Shown: positions 8,538 through 18,285 of the stretch, in pieces
Position numbering within the stretch: position 1 is the stretch's first letter
Layout: each line of letters opens with the position of its first letter
From: Magnetococcales bacterium
GTDB taxonomy: Bacteria; Pseudomonadota; Magnetococcia; Magnetococcales; JADFWU01
NCBI GenBank assembly: GCA_015234045.1
Contig: JADFWU010000014.1
Location: 6,208 to 70,207 of the forward strand
Direction: 5' to 3'
DNA length: 64,000 nucleotides
Program-made: the position numbers and the translations under genes
Notes under the pieces: model-generated
Told to the model about the DNA's origin: nothing
The model's database searches: none
The model's input: the letters and a program-made list of their open reading frames with translations, nothing else

Positions 8538-10049
8538 CTAGCCGCCGTTAACCCGAGCCACCCAGGCTTCGGCAGATACCTTCATCAGATCAAGAACCAA
8601 TCCTGGAAAGAGTCCCAAAACCAGCACGAAAACAGCCAGTGAAATCGCTATGGCCAACTCACGAGGTCGGAGATCTTCAGCCTGGATGATCAATCCATAA
8701 CGTGCGGGTCCCAAAAAAGCCTTTCTGAATAAATTCAACACATAGGCCGCACTGATTACCATGATGCCCAGTGCGGCGAGTCCTGCGCCGGTGTGGGTCT
8801 CCAATGCACTGACAATCATTAGAAATTCAGCCGGAAAACCATTGGTGCCGGGGATGCCTAATCCGGCGATGCAAAGCAGGAAGAAAAATGCCGAAAACAG
8901 CGGTTTGGTAGTGGCCAGTCCGCCAAGGCTGAGAGATTCTGTAGAGCCGGTACGATGGTGTAGAAATCCACTGAGCAGATAGAGCCCGCCCGCCACAATG
9001 GTGAAGTTGACCAACTGAAACAGCGAGCCCTGTATGCCTGACAGTGTAAGAGACGCAAGACTCAAAACTACAAGCCCTACATGGCTGACACTGGCGTAGG
9101 CGAGCATGCTGCGAAGGTTGGTTTGTGCCAAGGCCATCAGGGCACCGTAGATCATGCCTAGTGTGCCTAATCCAGCCAGCAGCCAGTGAAAATTGACCGT
9201 GGCATCAGGTGTGAGTGGAACCAGATAGCGGATCAATCCATAGACACCCAGCTTCAGACCCGTTACCCACGCAGCGGTGGTTCCACTGCCATCAATGGCG
9301 ATGGTGGGTAGCCAGGAGTGGAACGGAAACAGCGGAACTTTGGGTGCAAATCCCAGTAGAAATAGAAAGAACAGCGCGGTTTGCAGCGTAGCGCTTACCG
9401 GTGTGTCGATCAGGGTTGGATAATCAAAATTGAGAAGATAGTCCTGGCCAGAGGCGGTGATGTCTGCATGATTGATAGCCAGCAGTACAAATGCCAACAG
9501 TAATGGAATTCCGCTGGCCAACATATGCAGGGTATATTTGCTGGCCGCATAGCGCCGCCGTGGACCGTGACCCCAGTGACTGACCAGGAAATAGACCGGT
9601 ATCAACGTGGTTTCCCAAAATAGAAAAAACAGTATGGTATCCAGGGCGCAAAAGGTGCCCAGCGTGGCTGCGAGCAGGACAAGCAGTAAGCTGAAATAGA
9701 GTCTGGGCATGGCCCGAATACGGGTCCATGAAGAGAGAATAATACCAAGAAACAGCAGGCTGGTCAGTGGCAGGAAAAGCACTGAAATACCATCTACACC
9801 AACGAAGTAATTGATCTGAAGGGTTGGAATCCAACTGTGTTTTTCAACAAATTGGAATGCGCTGGTCGAGGGATCGAATCCAGCCAGAATCGCCAGGGTA
9901 AAGGCGAGAGTGATCAGCACGGAGATCAGGGCGAGGTGCCGTGCTTTGAATCGGTGCGGCGCAATCCAGATCAGCAGTGTGCCAATGGCCAGAGTAGACA
10001 GCATCATGCTGATCAATGGTAAGCCGTTTTCAATAGGTGTTTCAATCAT
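8538..10049 (-). CDS. NuoM/MrpD-like proton-translocating subunit, last gene of the DAB operon
   Basis: 503-residue polytopic membrane protein of the complex I/Mrp antiporter family. Proton-path residues expected for NuoM are present: Glu in LFFLFWETTLIP, Lys in GFAPKVPLFPFHSWLP, Lys in TGLKLGVYGLIR and a late Glu in GTNGFPAEFLMI. About 14 membrane helices are visible. AGGAG lies 9 bases before the ATG. It follows the next upstream gene by 22 bp on the same strand, in a five-gene run with DabA. No other complex I genes (NuoA-K) are near, so it is not a respiratory NADH dehydrogenase part. Inferred role: an extra ion-translocating module coupled to the DabA/DabB carbon-uptake complex. Confidence 0.85.
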   Translation of the reverse strand: MIETPIENGLPLISMMLSTLAIGTLLIWIAPHRFKARHLALISVLITLAFTLAILAGFDPSTSAFQFVEKHSWIPTLQINYFVGVDGISVLFLPLTSLLFLGIILSSWTRIRAMPRLYFSLLLVLLAATLGTFCALDTILFFLFWETTLIPVYFLVSHWGHGPRRRYAASKYTLHMLASGIPLLLAFVLLAINHADITASGQDYLLNFDYPTLIDTPVSATLQTALFFLFLLGFAPKVPLFPFHSWLPTIAIDGSGTTAAWVTGLKLGVYGLIRYLVPLTPDATVNFHWLLAGLGTLGMIYGALMALAQTNLRSMLAYASVSHVGLVVLSLASLTLSGIQGSLFQLVNFTIVAGGLYLLSGFLHHRTGSTESLSLGGLATTKPLFSAFFFLLCIAGLGIPGTNGFPAEFLMIVSALETHTGAGLAALGIMVISAAYVLNLFRKAFLGPARYGLIIQAEDLRPRELAIAISLAVFVLVLGLFPGLVLDLMKVSAEAWVARVNGG

Positions 10050-10071
10050 TCAAACTGCTCCTGAGCACCAT

Positions 10072-11586
10072 TCAATGGGTCAGCTGATAGAGATTGCCCA
10101 GCTCAACCAGGGAGCCATCAGTTAAATGGAACCAGGGCGTGGAGTAGAATCCGGTCACCAGTAGAACCGCGATAACAACGATAGATAAAAGTCGCTCCAA
10201 GGTTCGAACCGGAACCGGATTGACGAATGGTTTATCCGGCTTTTCGCCCATGAACGCCCGTTGAAATGCCCAGAGCAGAAAGCCCGCAGCCGCCACATTG
10301 CCCAGCGCTGCCGGAATGGTTACCACCGCGCCGAACCGCTCAATAGCGGCTTCCAGAATCAGATGAATCGCATCAAAACCGGGCGTGCCCGGCATGCCGA
10401 TGATGGACAGTCCCGCGATGATAAACACTGATCCGATAATCGGAAAAGATTCATACAGTCCACCCAGTCGGGAAATGATCATGGTTCGGGTTCGGTTCTG
10501 AATAAATCCCAAGGTGAAAAACAGACAGGCTACAGCCAGTCCGAAATTGATTGAGAGCATCACCCCGCCTTGAAATGCAGCATGGCCCAGACTAAATAGT
10601 CCGATAATCAAAATACTGGTGTGACTGATCACCGCAAAAGCCAACAGAGAGCGCAAATTCTTCTGAATCAGGGCCAACAGCGTTGCGTAAAACACACCCA
10701 CAACGGCTATGGTCACCACAGCTGTGTGCCAATGTGTGATCCCTTCGGGGGTGAGTGGAAATACAAATCGGACAAGGCCAAAAATGCCGACCTTCAAACT
10801 CAGTAGGAAGATCGGCGCGACGGCAACGGTGCCATGTTGAATGATTGGTGCCAGCCAGCCGTGAAACGGAAATACCGGAATTCGGATTGATAGACCGTAA
10901 AAGATCACGAAGAAAAGAATGGATTGATCAACCAGTGGTGCAGGGGTTTTGACCAGATCAAACAGATCAAAGCTCCATGTGCCGCCGGTCATATTGCTAT
11001 GGTTCAGACCGAGCATGATGGTGCCGACAAACAGCAGTACGCCACTGACAAACATAAACTGCATGTAGCGCACAAACGATGCGTTAATCTCCGGTGATGT
11101 GGCCCAATACCAGATCAGATAGCCAACCAGCATCAACTGAAGCCCGGAAACCATCGTGAACCAGAGCAGATCAACCGTAACGAATTGGCTGATCAAAGTG
11201 GATTCAATGGTTAGTGTCAGTGCCAGGAAACGCCAAGAGGGTTCCATGGGGCGAAGCCGGCCATAGGGAATCAGAATCAGAGTCAGAAAGGAGGTCAACA
11301 GCAGAAAAATAACCGAAACGCCATCAATAGCCGCATGGTATTGGATGGGGCCATAGAGTGTGACCTGTTCGGCAAACTGCATGGCCGGGTTGTCGGGTTC
11401 GTAAAGGCTATACAGCACCACAGTCATCAGAAATACTGACAATGTGCCCATCAATGCCGCTGAAAAGGCGATCTGATAGCGACGCGCATAGGTGATCAGA
11501 ATAGCCAGCAACAACGGTACAAGTTGCAGCAGGGCTAAGATCGGTACGCCCAATTGATCAGACCAGAGTAGTTCCTGATAGCTCAT
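10072..11586 (-). CDS. Atypical NuoM/NuoN-like membrane subunit in the DAB operon
   Basis: 504-residue polytopic protein of the antiporter-like family with several family marks (IRIPVFPFHGWL, LLSLKVGIFGLVRF, ALIQKNLRSLLAFAVISHTSI). Unlike its neighbours it lacks the usual key charges: the helix-5 Glu of LFWE is missing (LLWFTMVSGLQL), the helix-7 Lys is replaced by Arg in SIRIPVFP, and the late Glu is lost (GTPGFDAIHLI). It could therefore be a structural or modified ion-path subunit. Start is uncertain: the frame opens with GTG at 11598, touching the dabB stop, while ATG at 11586 has GGTGAG just upstream and is used here. Confidence 0.8.
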   Translation of the reverse strand: MSYQELLWSDQLGVPILALLQLVPLLLAILITYARRYQIAFSAALMGTLSVFLMTVVLYSLYEPDNPAMQFAEQVTLYGPIQYHAAIDGVSVIFLLLTSFLTLILIPYGRLRPMEPSWRFLALTLTIESTLISQFVTVDLLWFTMVSGLQLMLVGYLIWYWATSPEINASFVRYMQFMFVSGVLLFVGTIMLGLNHSNMTGGTWSFDLFDLVKTPAPLVDQSILFFVIFYGLSIRIPVFPFHGWLAPIIQHGTVAVAPIFLLSLKVGIFGLVRFVFPLTPEGITHWHTAVVTIAVVGVFYATLLALIQKNLRSLLAFAVISHTSILIIGLFSLGHAAFQGGVMLSINFGLAVACLFFTLGFIQNRTRTMIISRLGGLYESFPIIGSVFIIAGLSIIGMPGTPGFDAIHLILEAAIERFGAVVTIPAALGNVAAAGFLLWAFQRAFMGEKPDKPFVNPVPVRTLERLLSIVVIAVLLVTGFYSTPWFHLTDGSLVELGNLYQLTH

Positions 11587-11597
11587 ATGGCTCACCA

Positions 11598-13151
11598 CTA
11601 GAGAATGATCACAAAGGTGATGACAATCATAAAGATCAGATAGCGTGGCCGACTGAGAATCAGATCAATGCGTAACAGTTGATTGCCCAGCATTTGCAAA
11701 CCAGAGAGAAAGTTTTCACCAGTACCTTTCAAAACCATGTGTTTTTCAACCCAGTGTAACAGTGTGGCCACGGTTTGAATCAATTTACCAAATACGCCTT
11801 GGCCATAGCCGATATGGCCTTTACGATGGTCGCCGCCCTCAAATTTCATAGCTTGCCACCGTACCAGAGACGAGATGGTGTCCGATTCGCCGGACGGAAC
11901 ACCGATGAGTCGATCCACAACCCGTTCTTCGAACATTCTGGTATCCTGAGCCATTTTTCTGGCCGAGTGGGTGAACAGCATATCGCCGATCTGTTCCAGC
12001 CAGAAGCGTTGCTGTGCAGCTGTGTAGAGCCAATGCTGATTGGATAGCCACCTCGGTACGGGTTGGGCAGGTTTGCTGGTCATAAATCCCAGGGATGGCG
12101 CGTGAAACAGCTGCCATGCACGCCAACTGGCATGGGCGGCCATTGCCCAGGCTGCCAGGGTAAACCAACCCATACCACACATGAAAAACATCAAACCAAC
12201 CTGTGAAATGGTCGAGAAAATTAAAGCGCTTTTGACATCGCTCTGTACCAGTCCAGAGATCCAACCATAAAACGCTGTTAACAGACCAACGATGACCAGT
12301 AGGGTCATGATCCAAGGTTCCTGCACCAACAGCGGTGCTAATCGTAGGGTTAGATAGAGTCCGGCATGTACCATTAGAGCGCCATAAAAGATGGCGCTGG
12401 AGGGGGTTGGGCCATCCAAAGCACGTGAAATCCAGGGTGAAAAAGGGAATTGTGCAGATTTGGCCAATGCGGCCAGCATAAATCCGCAGGCAATCAGGCT
12501 TGTCTGAGAAATAAGGTCATTGCCCAGTTCCAAGGTATGAATCTGATCCCAGGAGACGGATCCCATCCACTTGTATGCCAGAAAAATTCCCAGAATAAAA
12601 CCCGCATCCCCAATCCGGTTGGTCACCATGGCGCGTTGGGCGTTGCGGGTGGCTATCGGTCGATCCAACGCATAACCGATCAGTAAAAACGAGCTCACGC
12701 CTGCCAACTCCCAGCCTACAAAAGTCAACACCGCGTTGCCGGATAGGATAATCAACATCATGCTGCCGGCAAACAGGTTCATCACCATCATAAAGCGCAT
12801 CATGCCGGCTTCATGGTGTAGATAATTGGTGGAAAAACGCATGGAAATGGTCATGAGTAGCGCAACCAATGTACCGTGCCCAAGGCTCAACCAATCCAGC
12901 GTAAAGCTGATGGGTACATGATATATGTCGCTTTCAAACCAAGTGCCGACGTCAACTTGACCGGGCAGACCCTGGATAAGGGCGATTACGTCCAATCCCA
13001 GTATAAGTAACAGCACAACAAGCGCACTCAGTGTAGAGAGATGGCCGATTTTTCGTTCATTTATGGAAAATCGACCCACCCGAGCCACAGCAATCCAGCC
13101 GCCAACCAACCAGGGTAGCAGTGGTATCAAAGCAACCAGAGTCTTAATCAT
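11598..13151 (-). CDS. dabB: DabB-like NuoL/MrpA-type subunit
   Basis: 517-residue membrane protein matching the partner of DabA in energy-coupled inorganic-carbon accumulation (DAB/DAC systems). It has the NuoL-type motifs TFVGWELAGVSSFLLIGYA, ALAKSAQFPFSPWISRALDGP with a histidine in LMVHAGLYL, and the DabB-type AMAAHASWRAWQLFHAPS. It is shorter than true NuoL (about 610) but ends with an amphipathic stretch and one terminal membrane helix that recall the NuoL lateral arm. The ATG overlaps the dabA stop by 8 bp. Established family role: supplies ion-motive force to drive vectorial CO2 hydration by DabA. Symbol given by homology of motif and context. Confidence 0.85.
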   Translation of the reverse strand: MIKTLVALIPLLPWLVGGWIAVARVGRFSINERKIGHLSTLSALVVLLLILGLDVIALIQGLPGQVDVGTWFESDIYHVPISFTLDWLSLGHGTLVALLMTISMRFSTNYLHHEAGMMRFMMVMNLFAGSMMLIILSGNAVLTFVGWELAGVSSFLLIGYALDRPIATRNAQRAMVTNRIGDAGFILGIFLAYKWMGSVSWDQIHTLELGNDLISQTSLIACGFMLAALAKSAQFPFSPWISRALDGPTPSSAIFYGALMVHAGLYLTLRLAPLLVQEPWIMTLLVIVGLLTAFYGWISGLVQSDVKSALIFSTISQVGLMFFMCGMGWFTLAAWAMAAHASWRAWQLFHAPSLGFMTSKPAQPVPRWLSNQHWLYTAAQQRFWLEQIGDMLFTHSARKMAQDTRMFEERVVDRLIGVPSGESDTISSLVRWQAMKFEGGDHRKGHIGYGQGVFGKLIQTVATLLHWVEKHMVLKGTGENFLSGLQMLGNQLLRIDLILSRPRYLIFMIVITFVIIL

Positions 13152-16100
13152 GGCATACCGCCTCGGGGTGTTGAATCAAGGCGGGCGGTAGAGGTTGTCG
13201 ATTACCGCGATACCATTCGGTTGAGTTTTTTACCAAGGGCAGGGTATCGTGGTCGTCTTGCCAGTCAATCCAACCTTTATCTGGTTGAAATGTTTTTATT
13301 TTCGCTGAATCAGGATCTTTGGCTGCCAATAACAGCCAGCCATTGCCCACAAGTTCTTGTAAGGAGGGTTGGCGTTGATAGATGGTGGTAAGTAGCTCGG
13401 TTTTAGCTTCTATCAGAACCAACAGGCGCATGGCTTCATGAATCTCCACCATCTGTTTTGGCAATCCCGTACGTAGATCTGACTCCGTACCATCCATCAC
13501 GCCAAACAGTCCTGTAACGTTATGGGTAATCTTGGAACTGCTGCCCAGATTCTGGTTATCAACGGTGGAGAAATAGTACTCCAGATTAATGCCTGCGCCT
13601 ACCGGAGCGGAACTGAGTAGAATTTTCTCTAAAATTGTGCCGTCAGGGTCTTGATCAGGATTGTAGGAGATCAGAAACGCACGACGATCAAAAAAAACGC
13701 CTTGGCTTAATGACCGGCGACCAATAAACGCAGAGGCGTTGGTGGCGTGACCAAACTCTGGTTGCACTTGGCTGATATCATAACATCTGGCTCGAACATG
13801 ATTCATCGCCTGTTTCAAGGTCGGATTGTCTGGTGCGGATGGAAATTTCCGACACCGTTCATGGGCCGAGCCATGGGCGGCGACATCCAGATCTTTCAAT
13901 AGTTTTTTAAAATTGTCTGCCAATGTGGTGGGAATCAGGTTGGTGTCATACCAGTCAAAGGTTTCATCACCGGTATTGTGTTGGGCACCGATAAAGCGGG
14001 TCGAGTTTGGGATTTCAATCCCTTCTTCACGCAATAATGCCCGTACAACAGAACGATTGGCCATGGCGGCAAACGCCCGCGCATTGGGTCCGCCGTGACG
14101 GCCTGAGCAGGCACCACACTCATAGGCGGCGACATGGGGATTGTTTTGACTGAGGGAACGATGTCCCATGATTACCACCAAAGGGGCAAACTCGCTGGTG
14201 AGTCCAATGGTTCGCAGGACGTTTTCGATGTGATCTGCCTGTTCACGGTCGGTAAAGCCCTTGCGGTTGTTTTCCGGGGTGGCATCAGTGGTGTCGTCGT
14301 TAGCGTTGAGTGTCAACTCAGTGGGCAAGGGCTTTTCTATCCGATTATGGATGGTGCGCACCATCTTCTCATGGGTAAGAGGATTAAAAACCCGATGGGC
14401 AAGTGCTGTCAGCGCAGTTGGCGCGGCCAAAAGTGTTCCCGCTGTTCCGGTCAATAGTTTATGACGGTTTTCGGTCAGTAAAAACGTTTGCAAACGCTGC
14501 CGCCAGTTACGTCTGGCATCATTGATACGCTTCTGAGCTGCGCCTACAGGTTTGACGGTTTCGCGTACTGTGTGGGATGGTTTTACCACCACCGGACACA
14601 GCGGTGTCGGTGTGGTGTCGTTCAATCCAAACCAGTTGATGGGTAAGCCAAAAAAACCCGATGCGCCCAATGTTTCAATGGCCGGGTTTTGTTCCTCCAA
14701 ATGACGGCGGATACCCTCTTCACGGTCATCCATACAGAACACGATCTGTGCTATTGGTGTCTGCGTTCTTGTTTCCCAGTGTCCTCTGTCATGGTTCTGA
14801 ATTACGGCGTGAAAAATCTGGTCTCGATAGTGCATTTCATAGGCTTGAAGCCAGATATAGCCGCTTTTCTCTGTGGAAAATGTGTTCAGACAATCGAACA
14901 GTGCGTTGGTATCCTTGCGGGTTATCTGTCGTACTTGATCACCAGTCAATCCGAGATGTTGAACCAGGCGAAACAGCCGCCATCCCAGACGATAGACCAG
15001 ATCTCCTTTTGGTCCATCCGCTGCGGGTGAGTGACGCCATGTCCAGATCTCATAGGCCATGCTGCGCCACTCTTCCTGGCTGGGTTGGTGTTCTTTGCGG
15101 CGATTGATTAATCCATGGGCGCGATTGATGGCGTATTCTGGCAGGCGATGGTTGAATAGCGTGTAGCGCACCAGAAATTCTTTTCGATTATGGTGAAAAT
15201 AGTCGCTCAATAGATCAAGATCAGGTCCAACATCCCATGTTTCACGGCACAGACGAAGTGCAAAAATGCGTTCCAGAATCAATCGAACAGCCAGATAGTC
15301 CATTATGTCGATGGATGCATCTTGTCCCTGATAATTGGGTTTGCCCTGACGCCACATGAACATGCCGGAGAAGCCGGGTAACTCCAGTGCGATACGTTCC
15401 AGGTAGCTGACCCAAAGATCACGCGGTAGCGCCCGGTGTTCCAACTCAGAAACCACCACGCTCAAAGCGTCTTCAGGTAAGGCATCAAGGAGTTCCCACC
15501 AATCTGATAACGCTTCAAAGATCCAGGCTAGATCCCGTTTCGCGCTCTCTTTCCAGTTGGCAAGAAATCCTTTGTCACGTGATTGGGCGTGCCAAGCAGC
15601 AATACCGAGATCCATATGATTGGAGAGTTGCCGCGTCAATAATGGGCGGATCTCATCCATGATGTCTTCGCCAGTCAAGGCGATCAGCATGCCGCGAAGC
15701 GTGAGGTTTGGTCCTACCTGTTCCATAAGAGAGTTGATCAGCGCGCGGGCTTCCCGTTTCATTTGACGCTGGACGTGAAATTCCTGGTTTTGCGTCTGTG
15801 CTGACTGTTCGGCATAAATCTCAATAAAGGCTTCCGCTTGATCGGGTGACAGATCAAGCAACTCTTCGGGATGCAGGCTATGATGCTTTATGTCGAGCGC
15901 ATCCAAACAGGCGGACCAAAGATCCCGGGTGATCTCTGCTTCAGAATCTTCATTGCCACCGCCAAGCAGTTGCTGGCGGACCTCCTGTGGTAGATCGCTT
16001 TGTAATCTGTCCAGTGCGCCCATTTCCTCTATCTGCCAATTCAACTGACTGGCGGTGACGGATTTAAAGGGAAAACGCAGACTGCATAGATAGATTTCGC

Positions 16101-16443
16101 GCTGAAGAATCTGTCTATCTCCGATGGTAATAACCGGTTTGTCTGGTTCGAGTGCTGGGCTGTTGTCAAGAGTGTCGGTGAGATCTTTTAGGGTGATACG
16201 GCCTTGGTTAAATAGGGTGCGAAAGTGCGTTTTTGGGAGATAGGCGGAGATGCCGGTGCGCTTTTTAAGTTCTTCCAGTGCTTTTTCAAAATGAAGATGT
16301 TGGTAGCCGTGCAACGTGTTGTGATGGACAAAATCCCGCAATGGTGCTTGAGCAGGCAATATATGCTCAAAATGGGCCACCGCTTCACGCAACCACTGGT
16401 GGTTGTGTTTATGAATTTTGGGTGTCTCTGTTACAGGAATCAT
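13144..16443 (-). CDS. dabA: DabA inorganic-carbon transporter subunit (DUF2309)
   Basis: Large soluble, membrane-associated protein that resembles a beta-carbonic anhydrase active site and, with DabB, traps CO2 as bicarbonate inside the cell. The predicted zinc and catalytic residues are visible: Cys570 and Asp572 in FCMDDREEG, His761 in IMGHRSLSQNNPH, and Cys776 in AYECGACSG, with the same 15-residue His-Cys spacing reported for the Halothiobacillus protein. GGPNARAFAAMANR follows. At 1099 residues it is longer than the roughly 800-residue DabA first characterised, with an extended N-terminal half. The start ATG at 16443 has only a weak ribosome-binding site. It is second in a five-gene minus-strand run. 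Confidence 0.93.
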   Translation of the reverse strand: MIPVTETPKIHKHNHQWLREAVAHFEHILPAQAPLRDFVHHNTLHGYQHLHFEKALEELKKRTGISAYLPKTHFRTLFNQGRITLKDLTDTLDNSPALEPDKPVITIGDRQILQREIYLCSLRFPFKSVTASQLNWQIEEMGALDRLQSDLPQEVRQQLLGGGNEDSEAEITRDLWSACLDALDIKHHSLHPEELLDLSPDQAEAFIEIYAEQSAQTQNQEFHVQRQMKREARALINSLMEQVGPNLTLRGMLIALTGEDIMDEIRPLLTRQLSNHMDLGIAAWHAQSRDKGFLANWKESAKRDLAWIFEALSDWWELLDALPEDALSVVVSELEHRALPRDLWVSYLERIALELPGFSGMFMWRQGKPNYQGQDASIDIMDYLAVRLILERIFALRLCRETWDVGPDLDLLSDYFHHNRKEFLVRYTLFNHRLPEYAINRAHGLINRRKEHQPSQEEWRSMAYEIWTWRHSPAADGPKGDLVYRLGWRLFRLVQHLGLTGDQVRQITRKDTNALFDCLNTFSTEKSGYIWLQAYEMHYRDQIFHAVIQNHDRGHWETRTQTPIAQIVFCMDDREEGIRRHLEEQNPAIETLGASGFFGLPINWFGLNDTTPTPLCPVVVKPSHTVRETVKPVGAAQKRINDARRNWRQRLQTFLLTENRHKLLTGTAGTLLAAPTALTALAHRVFNPLTHEKMVRTIHNRIEKPLPTELTLNANDDTTDATPENNRKGFTDREQADHIENVLRTIGLTSEFAPLVVIMGHRSLSQNNPHVAAYECGACSGRHGGPNARAFAAMANRSVVRALLREEGIEIPNSTRFIGAQHNTGDETFDWYDTNLIPTTLADNFKKLLKDLDVAAHGSAHERCRKFPSAPDNPTLKQAMNHVRARCYDISQVQPEFGHATNASAFIGRRSLSQGVFFDRRAFLISYNPDQDPDGTILEKILLSSAPVGAGINLEYYFSTVDNQNLGSSSKITHNVTGLFGVMDGTESDLRTGLPKQMVEIHEAMRLLVLIEAKTELLTTIYQRQPSLQELVGNGWLLLAAKDPDSAKIKTFQPDKGWIDWQDDHDTLPLVKNSTEWYRGNRQPLPPALIQHPEAVCHD

Positions 16444-16500
16444 AATCGGTTTCTGTCTCAGGGGCTGAAGGGGTGACTTGTCTGTCTTAGGTGTTTGCCT

Positions 16501-17961
16501 CTATTGAATAAATAAAGTGCTGAATTGTGTCACAGACGCAGTGAATAACGATACTGTCGGTGCCGGATAAATCCCAATAACGATAATACTCACAGCTAAC
16601 GTCCCAACAGCGATAAGTTCATGTGGTCTAAGATCATCAATATTCCGAATGGATGGTCGTACCGGACCGGTAAAAAGGCGGCCAATCGTACGCAGTGCAT
16701 AGGCTGCACTGATGATTACACCCAGTGCCAGAATTGATGCAGACCATCCCCATTGCTGAAACCCACCGATCAACGTGTGCAATTCGGCAATAAAGCCTGC
16801 TGTACCCGGTAGGCCCGTGCCTGCAACCAGTGCCAACACGGTAAACAGTGCAAAACGCGGTGTGATCAGTACCAGGGAGCTATAGTCACCAATGTCACGC
16901 GTATGTGTGCGTTCATAAAGCAGACCAATCAGCAAAAAAAGGCTGCCCGCCACCAATCCATGGGCAACCATCTGCAATACCGCACCCGTCATGCCGATGA
17001 GATTGAACGAGGCAATTCCCATCAGAACCACGCCCATATGACTGACTGAAGCGTAGGCAATCATCCGTTTAAGGTCTCGTTGTCGCCAAGCCAGCAGACC
17101 ACCGTAAATCAATCCGATCAGTGCCAGTGCATAGAGCATATCCTGAAATGCTAATGCTGCTGTTGGCAGTGTCCCAGAGATTCGGATCAATCCATAGGCC
17201 CCCATTTTTAACAGGATGCCGGAGAGCAGGATACTGACAGGACTCGGTGCTTCCACATGGGCCAAGGGTAACCAGCCATGAATCGGAAAAACAGGCATTT
17301 TGACACCAAATCCGATTAAAAAACCTAAAAAGACCAATATCTGTGTATCCAATGGCAGAGTCTTAGCACCCAAGGCGATAGCGGACATCTCGAAACTACG
17401 GTTTGGTGAAGCATCAAAAAGAACCAATAGGCTGATCAGCATGAATACCGAACCGCCCAGAGTGTAGAGCATGAAGTTGATGGATGCGCCGTGTCGATTG
17501 GGTCCGCCCCAAAAGTTGATCAGGAAAAACAGCGGAATCAGCGTCACTTCCCAGAACAGGTAGAATATGGCCCAATCCCGCGCCATAAACACACCAAGGG
17601 TCGCGGTCTCAAGCACCAACATCAGCATGTAATAGCCTTTGATCGGCCTGCGAACGCCTTTGGATGCTAACAAGGAGACAAAGCATAACAGTGCGGTCAG
17701 TAGCACCATTGGGTAGGAAAAACCATCAATGCCCAGGGCATAGGATGTGCCCAAATGGGTGTTCCATTGAAGGTGTTCAACGAATTGAAGCGTGGCAACG
17801 GTGGTATCAAACAGAAACCAAAGCCATCCTGCCAAACCCAGTGCAAGCCCGCTGTGTAGGAGGGCAATTCGACGGATTAGCGTATACTGTCTTGGAGAGA
17901 GTAAAAAAATAATACCCATGCCGAACAGTGGAATGCCCAACAATAGGGAAAGATAACTCAT
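16501..17961 (-). CDS. NuoM/MrpD-like proton-translocating subunit, first gene of the DAB operon
   Basis: 486-residue, about 14-helix membrane protein with the complete NuoM signature: Glu in LFWEVTLIPLFF, Lys in GFGVKMPVFPIHGWLP, the classical HVEAPSPVSILLSGILLK and late Glu in GTAGFIAELHTL. The frame extends upstream to 18141, but that part is not membrane-like; ATG at 17961 with AAGGAT before it begins directly with the first helix. 57 bp separate it from dabA, all on the minus strand. It is much closer to canonical NuoM than the third antiporter-like gene. Inferred: ion-translocating module of the enlarged DabAB complex, or an Mrp-like antiporter tied to it. Confidence 0.87.
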   Translation of the reverse strand: MSYLSLLLGIPLFGMGIIFLLSPRQYTLIRRIALLHSGLALGLAGWLWFLFDTTVATLQFVEHLQWNTHLGTSYALGIDGFSYPMVLLTALLCFVSLLASKGVRRPIKGYYMLMLVLETATLGVFMARDWAIFYLFWEVTLIPLFFLINFWGGPNRHGASINFMLYTLGGSVFMLISLLVLFDASPNRSFEMSAIALGAKTLPLDTQILVFLGFLIGFGVKMPVFPIHGWLPLAHVEAPSPVSILLSGILLKMGAYGLIRISGTLPTAALAFQDMLYALALIGLIYGGLLAWRQRDLKRMIAYASVSHMGVVLMGIASFNLIGMTGAVLQMVAHGLVAGSLFLLIGLLYERTHTRDIGDYSSLVLITPRFALFTVLALVAGTGLPGTAGFIAELHTLIGGFQQWGWSASILALGVIISAAYALRTIGRLFTGPVRPSIRNIDDLRPHELIAVGTLAVSIIVIGIYPAPTVSLFTASVTQFSTLFIQ

Positions 17962-18285
17962 GCTGATCCTTATGGTTCTATCTTCATAGAGGGGCTTCCT
18001 ATGGTACGAAATTCTGGATGTTGAACCAATGGTTGGAAAGCGTGGTTGGCAAAACAGGGTGTTTGGTCTGCTGGGTGCATTGCGTGGATAATTACGCTGC
18101 CATTGACGGTTAGTTGATGGGTAAGCTATCCTGAAACGCACTCTTTCGACTCAGAGAATCAGTCTGTTAATGAGCTATTTTAACGCGATAGTATAATCCA
18201 ATTAAGGATGACCTCATCATCACTATTTTGGAGAGGCGCTTGTGCCTGTCGTACTAGGATTGCTACAACATAGATATTGAATAAA
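17962..18285. promoter_or_regulatory. Divergent control region between the DAB operon and the VWA lipoprotein gene
   Basis: 324 bases without a gene. The promoters of the five-gene DAB run (minus) and of the VWA gene (plus) must lie here. A TATAAT at 18192-18197 is a plausible plus-strand -10 but has no good -35. No LysR-type or other regulator gene is adjacent. Confidence 0.4.

Noticed and set aside
10190-10220. tRNA-like GGTTCGAACC stretch
   Set aside because: It is inside the coding sequence of an antiporter-like gene and no cloverleaf can be formed around it.
14661-15107. 148-residue plus-strand frame inside dabA
   Set aside because: Antisense to a highly conserved part of DabA including the active-site Cys570; no ribosome-binding site or recognisable domain.
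8538-17961. Respiratory complex I (nuo) operon
   Set aside because: Only NuoL/M/N-type subunits occur, around a DUF2309 gene; no NADH-binding, Fe-S or NuoA/H/J/K genes are present.
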